DNA from: Trichostrongylus colubriformis
Taxonomy: Eukaryota > Nematoda > Chromadorea > Rhabditida > Trichostrongylidae
DNA length: 64,000 nucleotides
Direction: 5' to 3'
Assembly (NCBI GenBank): GCA_963978905.1
Contig: OZ022259.1
Span: 52,532,727-52,596,726 of the forward strand
Of the stretch, positions 40,267 through 51,600 are shown piece by piece (the stretch's first letter is position 1; each line of letters starts with the position of its first letter). The notes under the pieces were generated by a model. That model saw only the letters and a list, made by a program, of their open reading frames with translations. It did no database searches and was not told the origin of the DNA. A program made the translations under genes and the position numbers.

Positions 40267-41073
40267 CCCTAAAGTCTGATAGATAAGTCCACCCGCACGC
40301 GGTGTCGCGCGCGACACAGAAATTGGGGAAGCTATGATCTGTGGATTGTATTAATAGCGAGTTTATATTGTCTTGTATATTGTATTTGTTAATATTAAAG
40401 CGAGTAGCAAGTGGAGTTGAGATCGTACCCAGAGATGAACACAGGAACTTCACAGTTGGCAGAGGAAAGTGAACGAATGAGAGGAGGATCATTGTTCAAC
40501 GGGGGTTGCAATGCAACGATGGTTTTGGCGATGAAATAGTGGTTGCATGAAGTTTTTTTTTCCATTTCTGCTATGATGATGTACAAAGCCTTGCGGACAT
40601 GCACTTTCACCTTACCCATGCTTGCCGCGTCAAGTTTTTACTTTGCATTTTGGTGTATGGCTTTTCCGAACAGAAAAAATTGACTCTCAGAAGGAGAATC
40701 AGCGTAGGGCAACCTCTGCGATGAACATGTAGAATGCATGACCATCAGAAAATTCGAATGAGAATTGAGATAAGTGGGAGTTTTTATGCTATGAATGTTT
40801 GTGACGATGAAGTGAAGACTGCGTTGCAAATTTTTTTCATGATGATCATTGTTACATGGGTTTGAATGGTCATTGCTACACGGGTTAAACGAAGATTCAG
40901 ATACTTGGTGTCTTTAGGTATCAGAAATAAAGCTGAATAAACATTTCCTACAATTCTGTCGTTTTTAAGACTGAATGGTGCATCGTGATCGTGTTCTTTG
41001 AAGACTGCGCCTGCGTTCGCCGCTGCCGCGCGCGACACCGCGTGCGGGCGGACTTATCTATCAGACTTTAGGG
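40267..41073. mobile_element. TA-flanked TIR element (807 bp)
   Basis: CCCTAAAGTCTGATAGATAA and its complement form ~45-bp inverted ends (continuing to a GTGTCGCGCGCG core), with TA at 40265-40266 and 41074-41075. No transposase recognised, so probably a non-autonomous Tc1/mariner-type element. Confidence 0.85.
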
Positions 41074-42390
41074 TAATTCCCATGCCAGCCAGCTATACTC
41101 CACCCAGTGTATCGCCTCACATTTCGAAACAACTTTGGGTTTCTATGTTCAATAGTGAAAGAAGAGGTTCAAAGTGGTCAGCCAGTGAGGGGAAAGTAAA
41201 TGTTTCAAACACTAAATTTGAGCATACCAGTCAAGTTTTCGGGAGAGAAGATGGACGTGGAACACGTGGTTGCCATCGCTCTTACCGATCGCATTCGACG
41301 TGGGTTTTCTTTGCTTGCCCATAGGACTTAAGGGTTCTAATGGCTAATCACCGAGCTAGAAAAGGGTACAACTTTGCCAGTTACTTGCAAAGGGCCCGAC
41401 TGAAGGGAGAGCACCGCGCTGGGAGTTGCTTCTCAGGGAAGATAATAACAATTTTCAACTATGGCAGTGTCTGTACTTTATGCGCATTTCATTTGAGAAT
41501 TTTTACAATTACAGGGTAATAAGCAGTATTTCATTTTCCCTTTGTGGATGGATAAAGAAACTCTTCTACTTAAAACGTCATATTGTGGACGTTAAAGCAG
41601 GTAGCGCAAATACATGTGAGAAATGAATAGCGTTTTTGTGAGTGCAAAATCAATGATACATGTCTTAACAATGGAAATGTTATCTCCTCTGGCATTGATA
41701 CGTAGAGGTAAAACGTCGAAAACATGCGGTAAGCATCATTCGAATCCTTTTCGGAGGTGCTATCTGATCGTCTGTTGCACTGAATGTTGAATGTGGGGTA
41801 GGTATTGTTCTGGAACACTTCTTTCGTTCTTAAGAAGCACTTTGCGACTCGCATAGATAGGGACAGCGTTAGGCCGTGTTCATACGTTACGCCTGCAGGG
41901 CGTGGCTGCGTTGACAGGTAGCGAGGCTGAGTGGCACGGAGAAAGTGCAGAGACGACGCAGGCAACGAGACAGGGTGACGCAGGTAGAGACGCAGAGGCA
42001 TGCAGCCACGCTCTGCCGCCACCCCGCAAAGTATGAACGCGGCCTTGGAACTTCCGTATTTCCACCTTTGGAAGGCAGCTTCAGCTGATTCGTGACCAAC
42101 ATAATGGCGATCAGAGATGAGTTTATACTAGCAATCAACCTCGTACGCCTCAGTGTGATACTCACGGGTGTACGTCAAGGCTGTACAACAAGGTCACGCT
42201 CCAGACGTCGCCGCTCACGCACATTGCTGATCGTAGTGAATTGTGTTGCGCGTTGAGAAGTATGAACGCAGCCTCGTTGCGTAACCTGACCTAATTGGAA
42301 ATCTTCCTCTAACGATACACACCCGTCCGAAGGCACACCTTGACACTCAGCATCGGTAAGAAACGAACAGAAATCGGGTTTAATTAAGAG
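41074..42390. other. Spacer before eIF4A
   Basis: No gene recognised. Contains a GGCCG MITE of the GCGTGGCTGCG subtype at 41872-42044 (GGCCGTGTTCATACGTTACG / GCAAAGTATGAACGCGGCC). Confidence 0.55.
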
Positions 42391-45300
42391 ATGCCTGGGT
42401 TGGTCATTCCTATTGATATTTTGAATTTCTTAAAGACACCAGAAGGGGGTAATTTTGGCCTACGGTAGAACAGACGTAGTGTGGACGAGTTCAAGTGGCC
42501 GCCATTGCACAAACTCCCCAATTTGACGCCGTGGCATGGTGCCAAGAGATGATGTTTCTTTTATAAATTTGCTTTTTCGTGTTACTTTTTCCTTTATTCT
42601 TCCTTACACTGTTTGATGTACCTGCATGAATGCTAATGTAGTTGGGAATGGCCACTCCACTGCGCTGGGAGTCAGGTGCTCCAACTAATGTTGGACCGCG
42701 GCCCGTCTCCTACAGCGGACAACTCGGAACGCCAGTGCGATGATGCGAATGAGGCGCGAATACACACCGCAGCGATGCACTTTTGAATTCGGGTGTTTTC
42801 ACCGATTATCGCTTCTAACCTTCTGCGTTCGTTACAAAATGCTCAATTCTTTGTATTTTTCTCTTGTTTCGGACCCCTTCCGGTTCCTTTAAAGCGCCTT
42901 ATTTAGAGAAAAGCATGTGAACCACGGTGCAGCCGCTGTACCCGTCGATGCCGATGGCCTCATCGAGGTTAGTTGCCTTTCAGAAAATTGGAATCGCCTC
43001 GATCAAAGAAGTAATGGGGAATGGTAGCTTTGAGAGCAACACCGACTAGCAGCTCAGGTGCGAAAGTTGCTCGCGCCCAATACCCCAAATCGCGGAATCG
43101 CGAATATCCCCGATTCCGCGATTTGGGTACGTATCTTTTTCTTGGCGCGGATTATCCAGAAATCCCATTCAGTTGGGTGTGACTCTGTGGTTTACACAAG
43201 GCATTATTCTAGGGTAACTATGACCACGTGGTGACATCGTTTGATGAGATGAATCTCAAAGAAAATCTTCTACGTGGAGTGTACGCGTTCGGCTACGAAA
43301 AGCCATCAGCGATTCAGCAAAGAGCAATTGTTCCATGTTGCACATGTGAGTCCTATGAGGATCTGCTATGATTCAGGCCGTGTTCACACTTTGTGTCGGC
43401 AGGGCGTGGCTGTGTTCACAGGCAGCGAGGCAGGGTGACATTGGGGAGGTACAGAGACGACGCAGGAAACGAGACAGGGTAGCACAGGCGGATACGCAAA
43501 GACACGCAGCCACGCCCTGCCGCCGGCACCGCAAATATGAGCGCGGCCTCACTCTTCAATCGATCAATAACACTCTCTGCAGTGCGCGACGTCATCGCAC
43601 AAGCTCAGTCCGGCACAGGTAAAACGGCCACGTTCTCCATAGCTATACTTCAACGGATCGATGAGAAAAAGCCATGCGTGCAAGCGTTGGTTATGGCGCC
43701 GACGCGCGAGCTGGCGCAGCAGGTATAAACGGCTCTGCTTTGTAGAGAGTTTAAGGCCAATTTCGATAGAAATTTGATTTCAGATTCAAAAAGTGATGTG
43801 TGCTTTGGGCGACTACATGAAAGTGAAGGTGCATACATGTATTGGTGGCACAAGTATTCGGGATGATCAGCGGAAGCTCGAAGCAGGAGTACATGTGGTG
43901 GTTGGTACTCCGGGACGAGTCAACGATATGATTTGTCGTGAAATTCTCAGTGAGTGTGTACGATTCCCTTCGTTGAATCGAAAATGTAGTGCAACCATCT
44001 ATACGCTCTATGGAAATGACAGGTAGGGGGTAATTTTAAGTAGTGCGGGTGGAGAAAAAACGAAATGAAATGACCGAAATCCGAGAAATGTGCCCATCTC
44101 CACCCCGCGATTCTAGGCATTAACGCGTTTTCTCACGTGCTCTATCACTGTCGTATGGATTGCCGCCAGCGGATCTGGGACGTGTGGCGGCCATACGCAG
44201 CGCATGGCTCGCCCATGAGGTCTTCAGAGAGCCTTGCTGAGTAGTCTCGACTGCTCATTGGTAGTGGAATACTACAATGCTGGATAAACAATATATCAAA
44301 ACCCACTATCTTTGAAAATGTGTGTGGCATAGTGGCGAACGCAGATCTTCCAAAACTGCTCGCTTTTTCAGTCTCCAGACACCATGGTCATTCAGTAACC
44401 TCTATGATTCCAAATGAATAACGCCCGTTGTCATTCGCCATCGTCGATACCGTCGATCTCAATGCCATGTATTTCAGTGACAGATGCGATTAAAATGTTT
44501 GTCTTGGACGAAGCTGACGAGATGCTTTCTCGAGGTTTTAAAAATCAAATATATGAAGTGTTCAAGACAATGCCACAAGATGTACAGGTGCACATTACTG
44601 AACCGCTATTTGAAGGAAATAGTTTCGAAATTCTACGTGCATGAATGGAATAATAAATCGCACGAAGGCAGCAAAATCACTAAAAATCATGACATGAGTC
44701 GATGAAATGGTTTATAGTTCACAAAAGCGATTTGATACAGGTGATTTTATTGTCGGCGACAATGCCATCTGATGTACTTGACGTAACGCAATGCTTTATG
44801 AGAAATCCGATTCGTATTCTTGTGAAGAAAGAAGAATTGACTTTGGAAGGAATTCGCCAGTTTTACGTCAATGTCCAGAAGGATGTACGTTTCTGTTCCT
44901 TTTGCATTAGCCAGTAGTAAGCGTTCTTGCAGCTGCGTTTATAGTCAGCGAATTGTGTAAATTATGTCACGCATGCGAACGAGCTTCTCCTCATGTAAGC
45001 ATGTACGTAGTATCTTGGAAAGTTTAAGCTCCTCTTCTCAACGAAAGGCTCTGGGCTGCTAACAGGTACATAGTGCCCTAGAGAAGGAACTCAAACTATG
45101 GAGTGTCCCTGTTTCCGTCCCACACCTGAGGCCGCCGTCAGACTTTACGATTTTGTGATTCTGCGATTTCGGATTTTGCGATGCTGGAATCGCAGAGTCC
45201 CAAAATCGCGAAGTCAGACGACGGCCTTATCTCTTTCCTTTCTTAGGCACCATGCTTTTGCATTTTTAACGGTTTTTTTGCAAGGTTTAGAAGCAGCCTT

Positions 45301-47291
45301 GGTCGCCAGTTTTTAACTAGGGATAGACCAGACACCGCCTTCATACTCTGCGTCGCTGACGCCACCAGGGCGGGCTGGGCGAAGTGCGATCTGATGGAAC
45401 GCAGTATGCGATATGGGACGCAGAGATCGCACGCAGTGTCTCTGCTAACGCCGCTCTGGCGGGGTCAGCGCGGCAGTGTAAGGTCGATGGGGAGAGTCCA
45501 ATTGATAACTGTCCGGACAGACCTGTAGAAGAAATTTAGTAGACCGATATGCAGTATTCTGATGATAGGTTGGCAACCTGTTGTATGTGAACATAACATG
45601 ATTGAGGCAACGTTCAAACTTTGCGCCGGCAGGGCGTGACTGCGTTCACAGGCGGCGAGGCAGGGTGGGACGGGAGATGCAGAGACGGCGCAGGCAACGA
45701 GACAGGGTGGCACATGCGGATACGCAAAGACACGCAGCCACCCCCCTGCCGCCGGCACCGCAAAGTATGAATGCGGCCTCACTCTCTCAATCGATCAATA
45801 ACACTCTGCAGTGCGCGACATCATCGCCCATGGTTCTGTAAAACTAATATCACTGTTCGGCACTCATGTAAAGTCATGTTACTGTCGAACATCCAACGAG
45901 TTGTCCACCCCCACCCAGCGTTTCATTAGCTGAGCATCTATGATGAGATTTGAAGCTACTTGTGATATCATTCAGCATTTGAGCATCTCTCGTTGCATGG
46001 TATTGATTTGTTTCTTATACAGGAATATAAATTCGAGACGCTCTGCGATCTTTACAATGTGATAAATGTTACACAATCAGTGATCTTTTGTAATACCAGG
46101 AGAAAGGTGAGTGATGTGGAGGGTCGTTGTTGTATAAGGCTCAAATTCCCTCTCGAAATTACAACTTACTCCACGTCGTAATTTTACGCGCCAGGAATGA
46201 GTGAGTGGCTTGTTCTCTTTAGGTTCAGCCGGTAGCCCGCGGCGAGCGACATTTTTGCGACGCAAAATCTGGGACCTGTTATTGCACCAGTGTGGGAACG
46301 GTGGTTGGTCCTAAATTGTCATGAAGTGCCCTAAGGGCCTGCGAATAAGGATGCCAAATGTTTTATGGGACTTCTGAAAGCTACATTTCCATAAAAACTA
46401 CATGTCTGCGACATAGGGGGAAGGTGGCCATTGAAGACATGATTATCATTGCCGCGTTGCGAAATCGTGTCCTAACCATACGCAACACAGTAGTTTCAAA
46501 TTAAGGTGGAACAGTTGAATGAGCAAATGACAGAGCAGAAGTTCACGGTATCTTGCCTTCATGGTGACATGGAACAAATGGAACGTGACATAATCATGCG
46601 AGAATTTCGATCTGGATCATCTAGAGTATTGATTACCACAGATCTTCTCGCTCGAGGTATCGACGTTCAGCAGGTTTGTTCGCGGTTGTTATCTGCAAGG
46701 CCGATAATAGAGCTCGCACGATCGCATGTGTCGTGCGTACTCTCACTTCAGCATGCTATTTTCCCTCCACGACGCTGGTCTGCCACCACAAACGGTCCCT
46801 GTATTGCGGCGAGAAAATAGTGAGCTCAAATGAGAGTGTGCAGAAAGCCATATGCGATCATTCCGATTTGCAGGGAGTAACTACTGCCTAATAAGCACCC
46901 CGTCCTGAATTTATCGATGGATAAAAATGCCATCATTTTAGGCTAAAATGGAGGAAAGGGGGTATCGTCTTTTGTAGTGCAACAACTATCGCCGTGACAT
47001 ACACGGCCCATGTATAGGAAAGCTGCTATGCAGCAAACTGCTCATATTAACGACTTGAAGAATTTTTTTGCACAATATTTTTGTGATCAGGTTTCGCTTG
47101 TGATCAATTACGACTTGCCATCAAATCGTGAGAACTACATTCATCGTATCGGTCGATCAGGTCGTTTTGGCCGGAAAGGTGTGGCAATCAATTTCATCAC
47201 AGATCGCGATGCACAGCAATTGAAAGATATAGAAGCCTTTTATAATACCTCTATTGAAGAAATGCCAATGTCGATTGTAGACCTGCTTTAA
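42391..47291 (+). CDS. inf-1: Eukaryotic initiation factor 4A (DEAD-box RNA helicase)
   Basis: ATP-dependent RNA helicase of the cap-binding complex eIF4F, which unwinds 5' leaders during translation initiation. Exons: 42391-42398 (tentative), 42907-42967, 43213-43345, 43583-43722, 43784-43949, 44478-44587, 44741-44884, 46023-46106, 46506-46673, 47091-47291 (TAA). Motifs in order: Q motif ([10 protein letters not shown]), motif I AQSGTGKT, Ia [18 protein letters not shown] in [28 protein letters not shown] and [10 protein letters not shown]. With the 8-nt first exon (ATG CCT GG, donor gttggt) the protein is 404 aa, within the family's usual size; without it no in-frame start exists. Intron insertions: an AATCGCG hairpin, a GGCCG MITE at 43376, and others. 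Broadly expressed housekeeping role expected. Confidence 0.93.
42430..42892 (+). mobile_element. MITE family A in the first eIF4A intron
   Basis: TTAAAGACACCAGAAGGGGG to CCCTTCCGGTTCCTTTAA. Its right end lies only ~14 bp before the splice acceptor at 42906. Confidence 0.85.
43376..43548. mobile_element. GGCCG-TIR MITE, 'GGCGTGGCTG' subtype, eIF4A intron
   Basis: GGCCGTGTTCACACTTTGTG faces CGCAAATATGAGCGCGGCC, with GGCAGGGCGTGGCTGTG inner arms. Sits 34 bp before exon 4. Relatives: 41872-42044, 45605-45778 and 58866-59036. Confidence 0.85.
45130..45226. mobile_element. GGCCG-TIR MITE, short copy
   Basis: GGCCGCCGTCAGACTTTACG faces CGCGAAGTCAGACGACGGCC in an eIF4A intron. A weaker, GCCGCT-containing relative follows at about 45334-45475. 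Confidence 0.8.
45605..45837 (+). repeat. MITE plus copied fragment of eIF4A exon 4 (decoy exon)
   Basis: 45605-45778 is a copy of the 43376-43548 MITE. The following bases (CAATCGATCAATAACACTCT...GCAG|TGCGCGAC) copy the 3' end of that intron plus the first ~20 bases of exon 4, then homology stops. The acceptor CTCTGCAG is preserved. Confidence 0.85.
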
Positions 47292-48689
47292 TATAATTGC
47301 AATTTCGCCTTTTTTAGTGATTGTATGCTATTCTCAATAATTTTATCTCATTCTGTTCTACTGTCCTTTAATTGCTTGATCATAAACATGTTCTAAAATT
47401 TTTGAATTGTTCATAAACGATCATAAATAATTGGAACTACCTGACATGGTCATGCATAAGCCTGTGATTCAGGGCTTTTGCCTATGGTTGTAGCGATTTA
47501 TTGGCTTATTTGTTATTATGTTTGTATGTCAGAGGGACCTGTGCTTTAGAGGTGAATGAGGGAACAGGCATGACTTCAACGAAAGGACTATTCAAAAGGA
47601 GGAGAAAGATGAGGTATTTAGGTTTTTCAGAATGCTGAGCTGGGTGATACAGTGGGGGGGGGGGGCGCAGGTTGATTATTGTACAGTAATATGTTTACGT
47701 AAACGACGAGTCATAAATAGATGTCAAATACAATCATGAGCGGTCCTTTCAATAGCACTGAATTACTTTGGTGCTTCTATAATATGATCAACTTTATAAA
47801 AGAAAGAATAGGGGTAGAGATGAAGGAGAAGGAGAGAAAAAACTGTGAAATAGGAAGGGGGAGTGGTAAAAGGGATAAAAAAAAGGTAAAAAAGGGGGAG
47901 TGAAAGAGAAAGGACAAGATCATTGATCCGTTTCGCCTCTTCATCAGACGAGTCAACGATAACATCAATCCCGAGGAGGCTCTAATAAGGATTGATATTA
48001 ACTTGAGTGTGTAACAGGTAAGGTAACATAATAACATTTGTTATTCAATGAATAAATATAAGTACACAAGGTAAAAAAGATAAGAGCATGTAATACTAAA
48101 GATGTGAAATACAAACTGTGTTCGTAAAATTGGTGATACGCAGGCAATTGTTAATGGAGCCAAATTTAAATTATAAATATATAAGTCAAAATTACCTTCC
48201 TCACAAAGGTTGTTAATACATCAAGAATCAAATAATAGAGACAGTTTTCAAAAAAAAGTGTAGATAAATTAATTCAAATGGTAATTAAGCTATTCTGAAA
48301 TTCCTATTACAAATTTTTAATGCTTTTTATATCGCCTGCTTTGCAAGTCTGTTTTGCAATTCAACATTTACGAGAAGCATAATAGTCTTTAAGATTTAAC
48401 AAAATGCCCCTCCTCAACAGGTATAGCGTCCAGAACTGCTTAAGCTAATCACCTTTACCCTATTTACGATACCGAAAGGTGTGAACATCGTTGTAAATTG
48501 ACCCATTTTCATAGAAGTGTCAACAATACTCATCACCCCTATCATAGCTATGTGCTTTATGCTTTTTAAAATTATTAATTTATTTAACTACATCTATATA
48601 AAAGAGAATGCAGTGTGGGCAAAATGTTGTTTTCAACTTCTCAGTATTTACACTTTCAGACAATTGGGTTACGGTAACGGCATCATACG
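47292..48689. other. Spacer between eIF4A and tyrosinase
   Basis: No gene recognised; AT-rich. A G-run lies at 47654-47664. A TTTACACTTTCAG at 48647-48659, 30 bp before the tyrosinase start codon, is a good candidate spliced-leader acceptor. Confidence 0.55.
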
Positions 48690-51600
48690 ATGCTTTGGTT
48701 CACTATACTCTATGGTGTGCTCAGCTATGCTATTACAACGAATGCTCAAGGTATTTGTGATAATGCACCCACACCAGCACTGCGAATCACTTGTCAACAA
48801 ATCACAAACTGGGATGCGAACACTCGGGTAGGTCAATTGGTTCGATTGTTGAGGATTCTATCATTTTAAGAGTATTTTAACTTTTTTATTGGAATTCTGG
48901 ATAGTGTTGTTAACTTCGATCCACTTGGACCCAAAGAGCTGCGTCTACTTAGCGAACAACCGCCAGCCAACCATCGAAAGGTGGATTGATGAGGGTATTT
49001 GCTATGGCCGATAACAGACTTCGTGACTTTGCTTTTTTGCGATTTTGTGATTTTATAGTTTTTGCGACTTTGCAGCGTCGCACTTTTGCACGCGATACTA
49101 CGACCCTGAGATTGAGCAGTGCCGCAACTCTGCGTGCGAAGCCGTGACACCGCAAAACGCAAAATCGCGAGGCCTGGCGGCGACCTATAGATTTTTAAGG
49201 TGTCCCATGTACCGCCACTCAGTCGTTTTCGATTATCAAAAACAATTGCATGCTCAGAAAGCGCTAGAGTCGCGAACGTATTCTGGTGCACGATGCATTA
49301 ATCACCCGTTGCAGCACATGCGGTCGCGTTGCGTAGCTCTTGCTCTTCAAGCTGGGTCATATTTATGAAGCGCCCTCTTTTTCGCCCTTAATTCTGCGTG
49401 AAGATTCTCTGTCACACTCGGGTAGGACCATAGCACCACTGATTGGATCAAATCATTATCGTTCATTTGTGATTTTATTGATTATGGGCGCACTAGGAGC
49501 CTATACGGTGTCGCGCTGCGCAATAGTCGATCTGACTCTTCACTGCGTCCAATGACAATGTGGCGCGCGTCCTTCTGTCAGATTTCGCGACGTCACCTCG
49601 ATTTCTTCCTGCACTCAACCTTTAAGTACATAAAGATGAAAATAATTATTAACGAAGAGACTATGTTTAAAAGATTTGAGGGAGAAAAATAAGGAAGTGG
49701 TCTAACCTCCGTTTCGAGCGTGCCTTTAAACGGAGGTGAAACTCAAAAACTACCTCCCTCTGCTTCTTTATTTTTAAAACTTGGAAATTAAACTTTTTCT
49801 GAAAAAAAATCAGAAATAAATTATAGACAGTGCGTCCGACAACTAGAACCCTCGTTGCAGCACCGGGTGCAGCAGGTATTAGTCCGCTTGGTGTGGACAT
49901 TTCCTCGGTGGCATCATCGACAACACCGAGTACAGTTTACGACTGTCTCGATATAGCATGCATCTGCCTCTTTTTTGGAGGTATTGTTGTTGTTTATTTG
50001 TGGACATTGAACTGTGTCAAACTCGTAAACAAAATCTTCAAGGAACTGGCGGCTCGTCCTGTACACTTCCAAATGGTCAAACATTAAGAAAAGCCATTCG
50101 TAAGGAATTTCGCGTAATGACGGACGATGAACGGCAAAAGTATGGCAATCCATGGACCACCAAAATTTTATTTCATTTTAATTGAGTTTCTAAAATTAGA
50201 GGGCATCTGTTCCTTCAGCTATATCACAGCCATGTGGACCATAAAAGGCAATGGTGACTATGATGACATTGCTCGGATCCACTCACAATTTATCACTTCA
50301 CCAGGAGCACATTCCGGACCAGCATTTCTTCCTTGGCACAGAGAATTTATTAAAAGGTAATTTTCATAAAATACTTTTTTTATTGCGCAGCAAACCATAT
50401 ACGTTTTGAATGATTTGAAGGATTGGCTTCCACCTGCAGCAACCATTACAGCGAGGTAAAGATCATCAGCAAGTAGTAGGCTGAACCAACCCCTTCCCCC
50501 CTCCCCCACGACGAGTGTTCTTCGAACGGTAGATCTTTAGATAACTAATCAGGCTGCACCTTTTTCGCGTTCTACCATGCGCTATCACGGCACTACACCT
50601 GCTCGAACCCACGCCACCCACTTCAGTTCCCCGGGTGTGTACACCTATGACAATTTTTCGCTTTGCGTCGTCGCACTCGCGGCGCCGTCCGCACAACATG
50701 CCGCGGTCAGCTGGAATTCCGCTCAGGACGCAAGGATCTGCTTCCATGAAGGTCCTTCAAGAAATAGCTGTTTATCTCATCATTGTCTAAAAACAATAAC
50801 TTTTCTGCCCTAAAAAGACAAAATAGTGACGTAAAGGGTGAAAGAAAAGAAAGCATTACATGATAACAATCTAATTAGGAAATAATTAATTCAGGCGTAA
50901 AATAAGGGAGTGTTGCTATGTACGCAGTCACATGCGAAGAGATCCGCGGCGCCGCTCGCCGCGTGCGGCCGCGCAAAAATTCGACATAAGTGTACACACC
51001 TAAGTAGAGGCAATAGCATTCAGCTACTTCTGCGGTAGACGTTGAATGTTGCATACATATGTCTGCCAAAGAGAGCCGCTCGATATTGATTAATTCTCCT
51101 TCTCCATCATTTCAGAATAGAAATCGCTCTACGACGTGTTGATCCCACCGTTGCGTTACCGTACTGGGATTCCACCCTGGACTCAACTTTACCCAATCCT
51201 GCTCAATCATGTTGGTGGGGAAATGAGCTGATGGGATCACAAGGATCTGACGGTTTCGTGAGAACTGGAGCATTCAGAAATTGGCTGACTGTCGATGTAG
51301 GCTTATGCTTCATTGAGAACGGCTTAGCGGTTCAACTCAACGATTTTCCAGGGCTCTCGAGTTTTCACAAGAAGTATCGGCACTACGGGTAATTTATTAA
51401 GGGAAGCTGATATTCAAGCCATTCTCACAAGTTCAGACTTTCGACTACTTCTTGCTTTCACTGCACCTCAATCGGTGAGTTTATCGGGGTGACGTGCAAG
51501 TGTTCCGACCAGTTTTCTGAGAGATCAGGTCACCAGCGTTGCGTGGAGGGCAATCATTTTTAGAAACGACGAGTTTAACATGCGAATGAGACTAAACTTT

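Noticed and set aside
43084..43127. Perfect 17-bp AATCGCG hairpin in eIF4A intron 2 as a regulatory RNA structure
   Set aside because: The same words occur in the TIR element at 26145-26624, so transposon origin is the simpler explanation.
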